5,614 nucleotides of DNA from Clostridiales bacterium (GTDB lineage: Bacteria > Bacillota_A > Clostridia > Peptostreptococcales > Anaerovoracaceae): positions 1-5,614 of the forward strand of contig SVCR01000128.1 in assembly GCA_015058265.1 (NCBI GenBank), given 5' to 3'. The translations under genes and the position numbers were made by a program. This document shows positions 1-5,614 of the stretch, one piece after another. The notes below the pieces were generated by a model. The model searched no databases and was not told the DNA's origin. It was given only the letters and a program-made list of their open reading frames with translations. Position 1 is the first letter of the stretch, and the number at the start of each line of letters is the position of its first letter.

Positions 1-1
1 G

Positions 2-589
2 ATGAGCTCATACGATCCTCTTTCAATGAACTGGGCAAACTCATACATCTTCACTAACTCTCCTCAGTTCCTTGAGAAACTCGGCGTTGAGCTTCAGGAG
101 CTCCAGATCAAGCCTGAGTGCGAAATCTTCAACGGCGGAGACATGGCAAACGTTGACTACTATGTAAAGAAAGGCATCCTTAAGACTCCTGTTCATTACC
201 AGTTCGTACTTGGTGTTACAGGCGGAATGCCCGGAACAGCAGAGGCTCTTGCATATCTTGTTCCTAAGATGCAGCCCGGCTCAACATGGTCAATCTCAGG
301 TATCGGCAGATGGCATCTCCCCTGCATCCTTCACGGACTTGCAATGGGCTGCGACGGACTGCGCGTAGGCCTTGAGGACAACATCATGTATGAGAAAGGT
401 GTTCTTGCTACTAACGTTCAGCTTGTTGAGCGTACAGTAAGGATTGCCAAGGAAGTAGGCCGTGAGATCGCTACAGCTGCTGAAGCCCGCGAGATCCTCG
501 GACTTGTAAACCATGATGCAGAAGTTGACTATGAAGCTCTTAATCCGGCTGATTATATCGAAGAAGATCTGAGACTTATGGGTAAATAA
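2..589 (+). CDS. Beta-keto acid cleavage enzyme (BKACE, DUF849/Kce family), 5'-truncated by the window edge
   Basis: The family condenses a 3-keto acid with acetyl-CoA in the cytoplasm, giving acetoacetate and a shortened acyl-CoA. Known members act on 3-keto-5-aminohexanoate (Kce, lysine fermentation) or dehydrocarnitine. The 195 visible residues match the C-terminal two thirds of the TIM barrel. They include PECEIFNGG (38-46, with the conserved Glu at about 41), HYQFVLGVTGGMPG (65-78), SGIGRWHLP (99-107) and RVGLEDN (121-127). In Kce numbering as I recall it, Arg121, Glu125 and Asp126 match catalytic Arg226, zinc ligand Glu230 and Asp231. The zinc-binding His pair lies in the missing N-terminus. 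The first visible ATG is internal, because the sequence after it already aligns with the middle of Kce; roughly 100 residues are missing. The tail of about 25 residues after AREILGL is longer than in Kce. It is followed after 16 nt by the dehydrogenase, so the two are probably co-transcribed. The family call is firm; the substrate is not determined. Confidence 0.93.
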   Translation: MSSYDPLSMNWANSYIFTNSPQFLEKLGVELQELQIKPECEIFNGGDMANVDYYVKKGILKTPVHYQFVLGVTGGMPGTAEALAYLVPKMQPGSTWSISGIGRWHLPCILHGLAMGCDGLRVGLEDNIMYEKGVLATNVQLVERTVRIAKEVGREIATAAEAREILGLVNHDAEVDYEALNPADYIEEDLRLMGK

Positions 590-590
590 G

Positions 591-596
591 AGAGGT
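591..596 (+). promoter_or_regulatory. Ribosome binding site of the dehydrogenase gene
   Basis: AGAGGT follows directly after the TAA stop of the BKACE gene and lies 9-10 nt before the ATG at 606. It decides the start: the in-frame TTG at 597 abuts this site with no spacing, so it cannot be served by it. ATG 606 is therefore preferred. Confidence 0.7.
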
Positions 597-605
597 TTGA
601 TCACG

Positions 606-1571
606 ATGAAATTAGAAGACATTAAAAGAATAGCGGTTCTCGGAGCAGGAACAATGGGCCCCGGAATTGCCCAGGTATACGCAACAGGCGGATATGAAGT
701 CATAATGTGGACCCGTTCAGAGTCTACACGCGAGAAAGCTCTTGCTTCTCTCAAGAACCAGTTTGACACTTTCGTAGGTGAAGGTGAGATCTCCCGTGAG
801 GACGCAGACGCTGCCCTTGCGCGTATCAGCTTTAAGCTCACAGTTGAAGAAGCTGTTGAAGGATGCCAGTTCATTCAGGAGACCATCGTTGAAAAGCGTG
901 ATGCCAAGGAAGCTCTTTACGCACAGCTCAATGACATTGTAGGCGGAAAGGATGTCATCATCGCATCCAATACTTCTGCCCTCAATATCTTTGAAGTTGT
1001 TCCCGAGAGCCTTCTGCCCCAGCAGATCATCTGCCACTGGTATGCACCCGCACAGCTCCTTCCTCTTGTAGAAGTTGTTAAGAGCGAGCAGGCTCCTCAG
1101 GAGTATGCTGACATCGCAATGGCTCTTCTCAAGAAATGCGGAAAGACAGCCGTATTCATGAAGAAGTTCATTCGCGGCTACATTGTTAACAGACTTCAGC
1201 AGTGTCTCCATCGTGAGGTATTCTACCTCATCGACAACGGATACTGCGATGCTGAAGCCATTGACCTTGCATCCAAGGCAAGCTTCATACCCCGTGCATG
1301 CGTACTCGGTATCTGCAAGCGTATCGACTTCGGCGGCGTTGACATGAGCGCAAACAACTACATCAACAAATCATACAGCATGCCTAAGAACGGTGATGAG
1401 CTTCCCAAGACTCTTAAGGAGCTCGTTGATGCCGGCAACCTCGGCATCAAGACCGGCAAGGGATTATATGATTACTCCAACGTTGACATTGAAGCCCTTA
1501 AGCTCAAGAGAGATAAACAGCTCTTTGAGGTGTTCCGTCTCGAGCGTAAGTTCCTGAACGATCCGGTATAA
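606..1571 (+). CDS. 3-hydroxyacyl-CoA dehydrogenase family protein (possible 3-hydroxy acid / L-carnitine dehydrogenase-like)
   Basis: This is a predicted cytoplasmic oxidoreductase that interconverts a 3-hydroxy and a 3-keto group. The 321 residues start with a Rossmann fold, VLGAGTMGPG (11-20, GxGxxG). SNTSAL (121-126), HWYAPAQLLPLVEV (144-157) and GYIVNR (191-196) follow. The C-terminal helical domain ends in GIKTGKGLYDY (280-290). The His144-Glu156 pair has the 12-residue spacing of the HADH catalytic dyad. Two departures stand out. The acidic residue expected after strand beta-2 is replaced in MWTRS (34-38), which suggests NADP(H) rather than NAD(H). The Asn three residues after the catalytic His is Ala147. 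The length exceeds clostridial Hbd (about 280) and resembles L-carnitine dehydrogenases (about 320). Position directly after BKACE suggests it makes the keto acid that BKACE cleaves. An ordinary 3-hydroxybutyryl-CoA dehydrogenase is the main alternative. The family is certain; the substrate is not. Confidence 0.9.
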   Translation: MKLEDIKRIAVLGAGTMGPGIAQVYATGGYEVIMWTRSESTREKALASLKNQFDTFVGEGEISREDADAALARISFKLTVEEAVEGCQFIQETIVEKRDAKEALYAQLNDIVGGKDVIIASNTSALNIFEVVPESLLPQQIICHWYAPAQLLPLVEVVKSEQAPQEYADIAMALLKKCGKTAVFMKKFIRGYIVNRLQQCLHREVFYLIDNGYCDAEAIDLASKASFIPRACVLGICKRIDFGGVDMSANNYINKSYSMPKNGDELPKTLKELVDAGNLGIKTGKGLYDYSNVDIEALKLKRDKQLFEVFRLERKFLNDPV

Positions 1572-1581
1572 TTACAATTTT

Positions 1582-1587
1582 GGAGGT
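1582..1587 (+). promoter_or_regulatory. Ribosome binding site of the thiolase gene
   Basis: GGAGGT is a near-perfect Shine-Dalgarno sequence 8 nt before the ATG at 1596, within the 24-nt gap after the dehydrogenase stop codon. It supports ATG 1596 as the start and continued translation along one operon mRNA. Confidence 0.85.
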
Positions 1588-1595
1588 AATCCCTA

Positions 1596-2810
1596 ATGAG
1601 AGATGTTTATATTGTTGATGCCTGCCGTACTGCCATCGGCAAATTCGGAGGCACACTTAAGCCACTTAACGCAGACGCCCTTGCTGCTGCAGTAATGAAG
1701 GCATCTGTAGAAAGATCAGGCGTACCTGCAGATCAGATCGATGAGATAATCTTCGGTCATTGCCGTCAGACTTCTGATTTTTCAAATACCGCACGTTATG
1801 CTGCTCTTGCAGCAGGAATCCCTGAAGAAGTTCCTGCCAGCACTGTCATGATCGCATGTGCATCAGGCATGATGGCTGTCCGTAACGGAGCTGACTCCAT
1901 ACGTACAGGCGAGAATGAAGTCGTTCTCGTCGGCGGAACCGAGAGCATGACAAACGGATTCTTCTATCTGTCAAATGCCCGCTGGGGTGTCGGCACCGGC
2001 ACAACCCAGCTCAAGGACTGCCTTACCGAGGCTCAGTTCAACTCACAGCCTCAGGAGACCTATGGCAAGTTCAACATGGGAAATACTGCTGAGAAGATAG
2101 CTGACAAATTCAATATCAGCCGTGAGGACCAGGACAAGTTCTCATATGACAGCCAGGTCAAAGCTGCCGCTGCTATCGCTGCAGGCAAGTTCAAAGAAGA
2201 GATCATTCCTGTAACTGTTCCTCAGGGACGCAAGAAAGATCCGATCATCTTCGACACAGATGAGTTCCCTCGTGAGACCACTCTTGAGAAGATGGCAGCT
2301 CTTAAGCCCTGCTTCGCATTTGACGGCGCTGCTACACAGACCATCACTGCCGGTTCTTCATCAGGCCGTAACGATGGTGCTGCAGCTATCATGCTCGCCA
2401 GCGAAGATAAGGTAAAAGAACTCGGACTCAAGCCGCTTGCCAAGGTTCTTGCTACCTCTGTTGCAGGCGTTGATCCCACTATCATGGGTATCGGTCCTGT
2501 TCCCGCAACAAGGAAAGTCCTTAAGATGACCGGCCTTACAACCGACGACATCGGACTGTTCGAACTTAACGAAGCATTTGCTTCACAGTCTCTTGCATGC
2601 ATCAGAGAGCTTGGTATCGAGGACCGCATGGACGTTATCAACGTTAACGGCGGCGGTATCTCGCTCGGACATCCTATCGGATGCTCAGGAGCAAGGATCA
2701 TCGTAACTCTTGTTCATGAGATGAAGAAGAGGGGCGTTAAGTACGGTCTTGCTACACTCTGCATAGCAGGTGGTATGGGCATGGCTACTATCGTCGAACT
2801 CTGCGACTGA
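1596..2810 (+). CDS. Thiolase (acetyl-CoA C-acyltransferase / acetyltransferase family)
   Basis: This thiolase most likely cleaves acetoacetyl-CoA into two acetyl-CoA in the cytoplasm, or runs the reverse condensation. At 404 residues it is full length (family about 390-410). All catalytic elements are present: nucleophile Cys88 in ACASGM (87-92), NEAFA (325-329), His359 in GHPIG (358-362) and the second Cys389 in CIAGG (389-393). The N-terminal VDACRTAIGKFGG (7-19) is typical. Unusual points lie in the substrate and CoA-binding region: NMG (160-162) where biosynthetic thiolases usually have HMG; about four extra residues between LKP (236-238) and ITAG (250-253); and AGSSSG (252-257) instead of the usual AGNASG or AGNSSG. 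These may indicate an acyl substrate other than acetoacetyl-CoA. It sits 24 nt behind the dehydrogenase and is the last gene before a hairpin. With BKACE producing acetoacetate nearby, acetoacetyl-CoA thiolysis is the simplest role; a 3-ketoacyl-CoA thiolase with broader range is the alternative. Confidence 0.95.
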   Translation: MRDVYIVDACRTAIGKFGGTLKPLNADALAAAVMKASVERSGVPADQIDEIIFGHCRQTSDFSNTARYAALAAGIPEEVPASTVMIACASGMMAVRNGADSIRTGENEVVLVGGTESMTNGFFYLSNARWGVGTGTTQLKDCLTEAQFNSQPQETYGKFNMGNTAEKIADKFNISREDQDKFSYDSQVKAAAAIAAGKFKEEIIPVTVPQGRKKDPIIFDTDEFPRETTLEKMAALKPCFAFDGAATQTITAGSSSGRNDGAAAIMLASEDKVKELGLKPLAKVLATSVAGVDPTIMGIGPVPATRKVLKMTGLTTDDIGLFELNEAFASQSLACIRELGIEDRMDVINVNGGGISLGHPIGCSGARIIVTLVHEMKKRGVKYGLATLCIAGGMGMATIVELCD

Positions 2811-2822
2811 TCTTAGATCATC

Positions 2823-2868
2823 CGGCCACTGACCCGAATTGTTTATCAGGTCAGTGGCCGATTTTATT
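2823..2868 (+). terminator. Rho-independent terminator-like hairpin (possible partial terminator or attenuator)
   Basis: CGGCCACTGACC (2823-2834) pairs perfectly with GGTCAGTGGCCG (2849-2860), a 12-bp GC-rich stem with a 14-nt loop, followed by ATTTTATT. It begins 12 nt after the thiolase stop and ends just before the Shine-Dalgarno site of the CoA-transferase gene. The T tract is short and broken by an A, so read-through into the next gene is plausible. Confidence 0.8.
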
Positions 2869-2870
2869 AA

Positions 2871-2876
2871 AAGGAG
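2871..2876 (+). promoter_or_regulatory. Ribosome binding site of the CoA-transferase gene
   Basis: AAGGAG lies 7 nt before the ATG at 2884, the ideal spacing. It starts only 10 nt after the upstream hairpin stem closes, so there is almost no leader of its own between the hairpin and this site. Confidence 0.85.
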
Positions 2877-2883
2877 ATAACTG

Positions 2884-4356
2884 ATGGAAAGAATCCCTGA
2901 AAGTTTAAAAAACAAGATCATTTCTGCTCAGGAAGCAGCTTCAATGATAAAAGCGGATATGGTCCTCGGATTTTCCGGTTTCGGTCAGGTCGGCGACCCT
3001 CATATCATCCCGGCTGAGATCGCGAAACAGGGAACCGCAACAAATCTTACTGTGATCACCGGTGCTTCAGTCGGTCCTCATCTTGACGGCGACATGACAG
3101 AAGCCGGACTTATTGCCAGAAGATTTCCGTATCAGACAAATAAGCCCTGCCGTGCAGCAGTAAATGCCGGAACCATTTCTTACGCGGACCAGCATCTTTC
3201 TGTTACACCTAAGTGGATAATGACCGGCAACAGCCCCAAGATCGATTTTGCGATAATCGAATGCTGCGCTGTTACTGAAGAAGGCCTCTACCCTGCTGCA
3301 ACCGTCGGCGTTTCCGATGCCTGCGTTGCAAAAGCTGACAAAGTCCTGATCGAGCTTAACACCACGCTGCCCATTGAACTTGTAGGCATGCATGACATCT
3401 ATTCAAATGCAGGAAAGAAGGAACCCATTCCTATCACAGGTCCCATGGACAGAGTCGGAACACCTTATATTCCATGTGATCCTGCCAAGATCGCAGGCAT
3501 AGTTGTGACCGACGATCCTGAATACTTCCCTACTTTCAAGGCTGCTGATGAAGATTCCAAGAAGATAGCAGGACATATTGTTGAGTTCCTTAAAGGCGAG
3601 ATAGCAGCCGGACGTCAGCCCGAGAACCTCTTCCCTATCCAGTCAGGTGTGGGAAATGTGGCGAATGCTGTTCTTGCAGGACTTGAGACCAGCGGTCTTA
3701 AGAATCTCACCATGTATACAGAAGTAATACAGGATTCAGCTCTTAATCTGATCAAGAAAGGTATCATCGATGGCGGCAGCTGCACTTCTCTTTCTCTTTC
3801 AAGAGAAGGTATGGATGAGCTGATAAACAACATCGACTTTTATAATTCGCGCATAGTCATCCGTCCACAGGAGATTTCAAACAACCCTGAAGTTGCCAGA
3901 AGACTCCAGCTTGTTTCCATGAACACACCTATCGAGGTAGATATCTACGGAAATGTAAATTCTACTCATGTCATGGGAACAAAGATCATGAACGGTATCG
4001 GAGGTTCCGGAGACTTCTCAAGGAACTCCGGACTGGTAATATTCGCAACCGGTTCTCTCGCAAAGAACGGTGCGATCAGCTGCATAGTCCCCATGTGTTC
4101 TCATATTGACCATACAGAGCATGAAGTTCAGGTCATCGTTACAGAACAGGGAGTTGCCGATCTCAGATGGAAATCACCGCGTGAAAGAGCTGAGGCCATC
4201 ATTGAGAACTGTGCCCATCCGGATTACAGGGACATGCTCCGTGATTATTTCAACAGGGCATGCGCCGAATCAGGCGGCCAGACACCTCACATCCTTTCTG
4301 AGGCGCTTTCATGGCATGACAGGTTCAATAAGACAGGCACAATGAAACTCAGCTGA
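2884..4356 (+). CDS. Acetyl-CoA hydrolase/transferase family protein (Cat1/Ach1/AarC-type CoA-transferase)
   Basis: Family members move CoA between an acyl-CoA and a free acid such as acetate, succinate or propionate, through a glutamyl-CoA thioester. The 490 residues match the complete length of the family (about 490-540). The catalytic Glu is Glu280 in YTEVIQD (278-284). Other hallmarks are SGVGNVANAV (254-263), GMHDIY (168-173), GTPYIPCDP (192-200), the oxyanion and CoA-binding stretch NGIGGSGDFSRN (370-381), HIDHTEHEVQVIVTEQG (407-423) and the C-terminal HPDYRDMLRDYF (445-456). In the usual DLRGLSPRERA stretch, Gly-Leu is replaced by Trp429-Lys430. No signal peptide or membrane segment is seen, so it is cytoplasmic. 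It lies 73 nt beyond the thiolase, with a hairpin between them. In this context it may pass CoA from the BKACE-derived acyl-CoA to acetoacetate or acetate; that is inference. The sequence alone does not separate transferase from hydrolase activity or name the acid used. Confidence 0.92.
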   Translation: MERIPESLKNKIISAQEAASMIKADMVLGFSGFGQVGDPHIIPAEIAKQGTATNLTVITGASVGPHLDGDMTEAGLIARRFPYQTNKPCRAAVNAGTISYADQHLSVTPKWIMTGNSPKIDFAIIECCAVTEEGLYPAATVGVSDACVAKADKVLIELNTTLPIELVGMHDIYSNAGKKEPIPITGPMDRVGTPYIPCDPAKIAGIVVTDDPEYFPTFKAADEDSKKIAGHIVEFLKGEIAAGRQPENLFPIQSGVGNVANAVLAGLETSGLKNLTMYTEVIQDSALNLIKKGIIDGGSCTSLSLSREGMDELINNIDFYNSRIVIRPQEISNNPEVARRLQLVSMNTPIEVDIYGNVNSTHVMGTKIMNGIGGSGDFSRNSGLVIFATGSLAKNGAISCIVPMCSHIDHTEHEVQVIVTEQGVADLRWKSPRERAEAIIENCAHPDYRDMLRDYFNRACAESGGQTPHILSEALSWHDRFNKTGTMKLS

Positions 4357-4380
4357 TACGGCAGTTTCAATCACATGAAT

Positions 4381-4413
4381 AAAGCCGCTGCATTTTAAGC
4401 AGCGGCTTTTATT
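4381..4413. terminator. Bidirectional Rho-independent terminator between convergent genes
   Basis: AAAGCCGCTGC (4381-4391) pairs perfectly with GCAGCGGCTTT (4399-4409) across a 7-nt loop, followed by TATT (TTTTATT counted from the stem end). Read on the minus strand the stem also ends in a T-rich run (CTTTATT). It lies in the 78-nt gap between the CoA-transferase stop (4356) and the transporter stop (4435), so it can end transcription from both sides. Confidence 0.92.
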
Positions 4414-4434
4414 GTTGATCAAATGTATTATCTC

Positions 4435-5614
4435 TTATGCAGCGAATATGAGAAGCAGGAACTGTGAAGCAAGTACAACACAGATAAGCGCTATAGGATA
4501 TGTGGATGCATATGCCGAAGCAACGTCATCAGTTCCGGCAGTTCTGATAAGAGTTCCAAGGGCAGGTGTTGAAGTCATGCCGCCTGTGATCGAACCAAGT
4601 ACATTGAGCAGCGGAAGCTTGAGCAGCTTTTTCGCAATAAGGTATCCGATGATCATAGGAACTATTGTGATTATGATACCATATCCGAAGTATACGACCT
4701 GGAAATACTTAACGAATGAAGCTCCTCCGGGAACACCGCATCCGATAAGGAAGAGCATGAGTCCGAACTCACGGAAGCTCTCAAGTACCTTTTTCTCAAC
4801 CTTCAGGCTGATCGGTCCGATGTGTCCGAAATGGGCAAACACAATACCTGAAATAAGTACACCGCCTGTAGTGGTAAGACTGAACGTCTTGCCTGCAAGT
4901 CCTTGTCCTGAAAGCGGAACTTTGATCATACCGACAAATATACCAACGATAACAACAAGTGCAAAAGCAGCATATCCGAATTCATCGATCTCGAAACGCT
5001 TCTTGTTGACATCCTTCATCTGACCCTTACCGGTATCAACGATGGTGATGAGTTCACGTTCCTTAGCCATGTTTGCCTTGACCATCTTAGGGATAAGCTG
5101 GACAAACAGCACAACTCCGATAACACCGAAAATGTATGCGATTGCCTGACCGACTGTAACAACGTCCTGGATCTTATTTGCAGCATCCGAGCCTGCAGCA
5201 AAGAGAGTTGCTGCTGTTGCCTTGGAAGCTGAGAAAGCAGGTGTTGATGTAAGTGATCCTGAAAGGATACCGGTCATCATGGCCATCATGTACTGTGATT
5301 TGCTTATTCCGAGAGCTGCCTCTTCAGCAGGAACAGTTACGAAATTTCTGCCGATGAAGAAGCATCCGAGAGCTGCAAGAGCGCCTGCAAGGATAATGAT
5401 AAATCCTATCAGAATGTATGATTTGAAATTCTTCTTCAGATTCTTGAAGAAATTTGGACCGGCGATCATTCCGACGGAACCGACGAACATTATCAGACCG
5501 ATGGTCTCTATTATCTTAAATGCGTTTGTAAAGATGTCCGCTTCACCGAATGTCAAAGTGGCATGAAGCGTTTTACTGAAGAATGCTCCATATAACAGAG
5601 CTACAATAAAGACA
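4435..5614 (-). CDS. AspT/YidE/YbjL-family membrane transporter (putative anion exchanger), 5'-truncated by the window edge
   Basis: This is a predicted polytopic inner-membrane transporter. AspT, the best-known relative, exchanges aspartate for alanine. The frame stays open through the right edge, giving 392 visible residues; the TTG at 5556 is not the start, because the upstream codons still encode family-like hydrophobic sequence (VFIVALLYG at the very edge). Two homologous halves are visible. Each begins with hydrophobic helices and ends in a TSTP motif: SGSLTSTPAF (about 118-127) and TGGMTSTPAL (about 343-352, numbering from the first visible codon). Both halves also share a FxxxGLxxF-type helix, ETIGLIMFVGSVG and REFGLMLFLIGCG. 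The halves are joined by a polar linker of only about 40 residues (about 175-213), too short for the paired RCK/TrkA_C domains found in YidE-type proteins. The gene converges on the CoA-transferase. Its substrate is unknown; an amino or organic acid is an inference from AspT. Confidence 0.88.
   Translation of the reverse strand, partial: VFIVALLYGAFFSKTLHATLTFGEADIFTNAFKIIETIGLIMFVGSVGMIAGPNFFKNLKKNFKSYILIGFIIILAGALAALGCFFIGRNFVTVPAEEAALGISKSQYMMAMMTGILSGSLTSTPAFSASKATAATLFAAGSDAANKIQDVVTVGQAIAYIFGVIGVVLFVQLIPKMVKANMAKERELITIVDTGKGQMKDVNKKRFEIDEFGYAAFALVVIVGIFVGMIKVPLSGQGLAGKTFSLTTTGGVLISGIVFAHFGHIGPISLKVEKKVLESFREFGLMLFLIGCGVPGGASFVKYFQVVYFGYGIIITIVPMIIGYLIAKKLLKLPLLNVLGSITGGMTSTPALGTLIRTAGTDDVASAYASTYPIALICVVLASQFLLLIFAA

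Noticed and set aside
2..589. Naming the BKACE gene kce (3-keto-5-aminohexanoate cleavage enzyme)
   Set aside because: The active-site family motif is shared by enzymes with several substrates, the N-terminus is missing, and no other lysine-fermentation gene is in the window.
597..605. An upstream in-frame TTG start for the dehydrogenase
   Set aside because: It abuts the AGAGGT ribosome binding site with no spacer, and the three extra residues are not part of the fold; ATG 606 has workable spacing.
296..874. A 192-codon minus-strand open frame spanning the BKACE-dehydrogenase junction
   Set aside because: It runs antisense to two conserved genes, covers their intergenic ribosome binding site and shows no family resemblance.
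2808..2820. Small palindrome TGATC-TTA-GATCA at the thiolase stop codon
   Set aside because: A 5-bp AT-containing stem with a 3-nt loop is too weak to claim as an operator or second terminator, and the adjacent 12-bp hairpin explains the region.
2839..2867. A sigma70-like promoter, TTGTTT (2839-2844) and TTTTAT (2862-2867) with a 17-nt spacer, upstream of the CoA-transferase gene
   Set aside because: Transcription would begin near 2874, inside the AAGGAG ribosome binding site, and the elements overlap the hairpin. The match is better explained by the loop and T tract of the terminator.
4412..5023. A 203-codon open frame on the + strand opposite the transporter gene (and a 114-codon one at 5222-5566)
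   Set aside because: The minus-strand frame encodes a clear duplicated membrane transporter; these antisense frames have no recognisable domain or ribosome binding site and are products of the transporter's codon pattern.

Overview
The window is a compact piece of bacterial chromosome holding five protein-coding genes. The first and last run off the edges. The moderate GC content, strong AGGAG-type ribosome binding sites, tight gene spacing, and the Cat1/Ach1-type CoA-transferase beside a thiolase all suggest an anaerobic, fermentative Firmicute of the class Clostridia. This placement is an inference from gene content, and no marker gene fixes the genus.

Layout. On the + strand, in order: the C-terminal two thirds of a beta-keto acid cleavage enzyme (BKACE, DUF849/Kce family; 2-589), a 321-residue 3-hydroxyacyl-CoA dehydrogenase-like enzyme (606-1571), a thiolase (1596-2810), a perfect 12-bp hairpin with a short T-rich tail (2823-2868), and an acetyl-CoA hydrolase/CoA-transferase family protein (2884-4356). 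A second strong hairpin (4381-4413) separates this run from a convergent minus-strand gene (4435-5614, cut at its 5' end). That gene encodes an AspT/YidE/YbjL-type membrane transporter with an internal duplication.

How the genes may work together (inference). The dehydrogenase would oxidise a 3-hydroxy acid to a 3-keto acid. BKACE would then exchange the carboxymethyl end of that acid with acetyl-CoA, giving acetoacetate and a new acyl-CoA. The CoA-transferase could move CoA from that acyl-CoA to acetoacetate, acetate or another acid, and the thiolase would split acetoacetyl-CoA into two acetyl-CoA. This resembles carnitine catabolism (L-carnitine dehydrogenase plus a dehydrocarnitine-cleaving BKACE) and lysine fermentation (Kce). 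However, no kdd or kal homologue of the lysine pathway is visible here, and the real substrate is unknown. The convergent transporter is a candidate for substrate or product exchange, but only by proximity.

Points worth a second look: an apparent NADP-type signature and an active-site Asn-to-Ala change in the dehydrogenase; an unusual substrate-loop region in the thiolase; a terminator-like hairpin placed too close to the CoA-transferase gene to leave room for a normal promoter; and a transporter that lacks the central RCK (TrkA_C) domains common in its relatives. No RNA genes, CRISPR arrays, insertion sequences or phage genes were seen.
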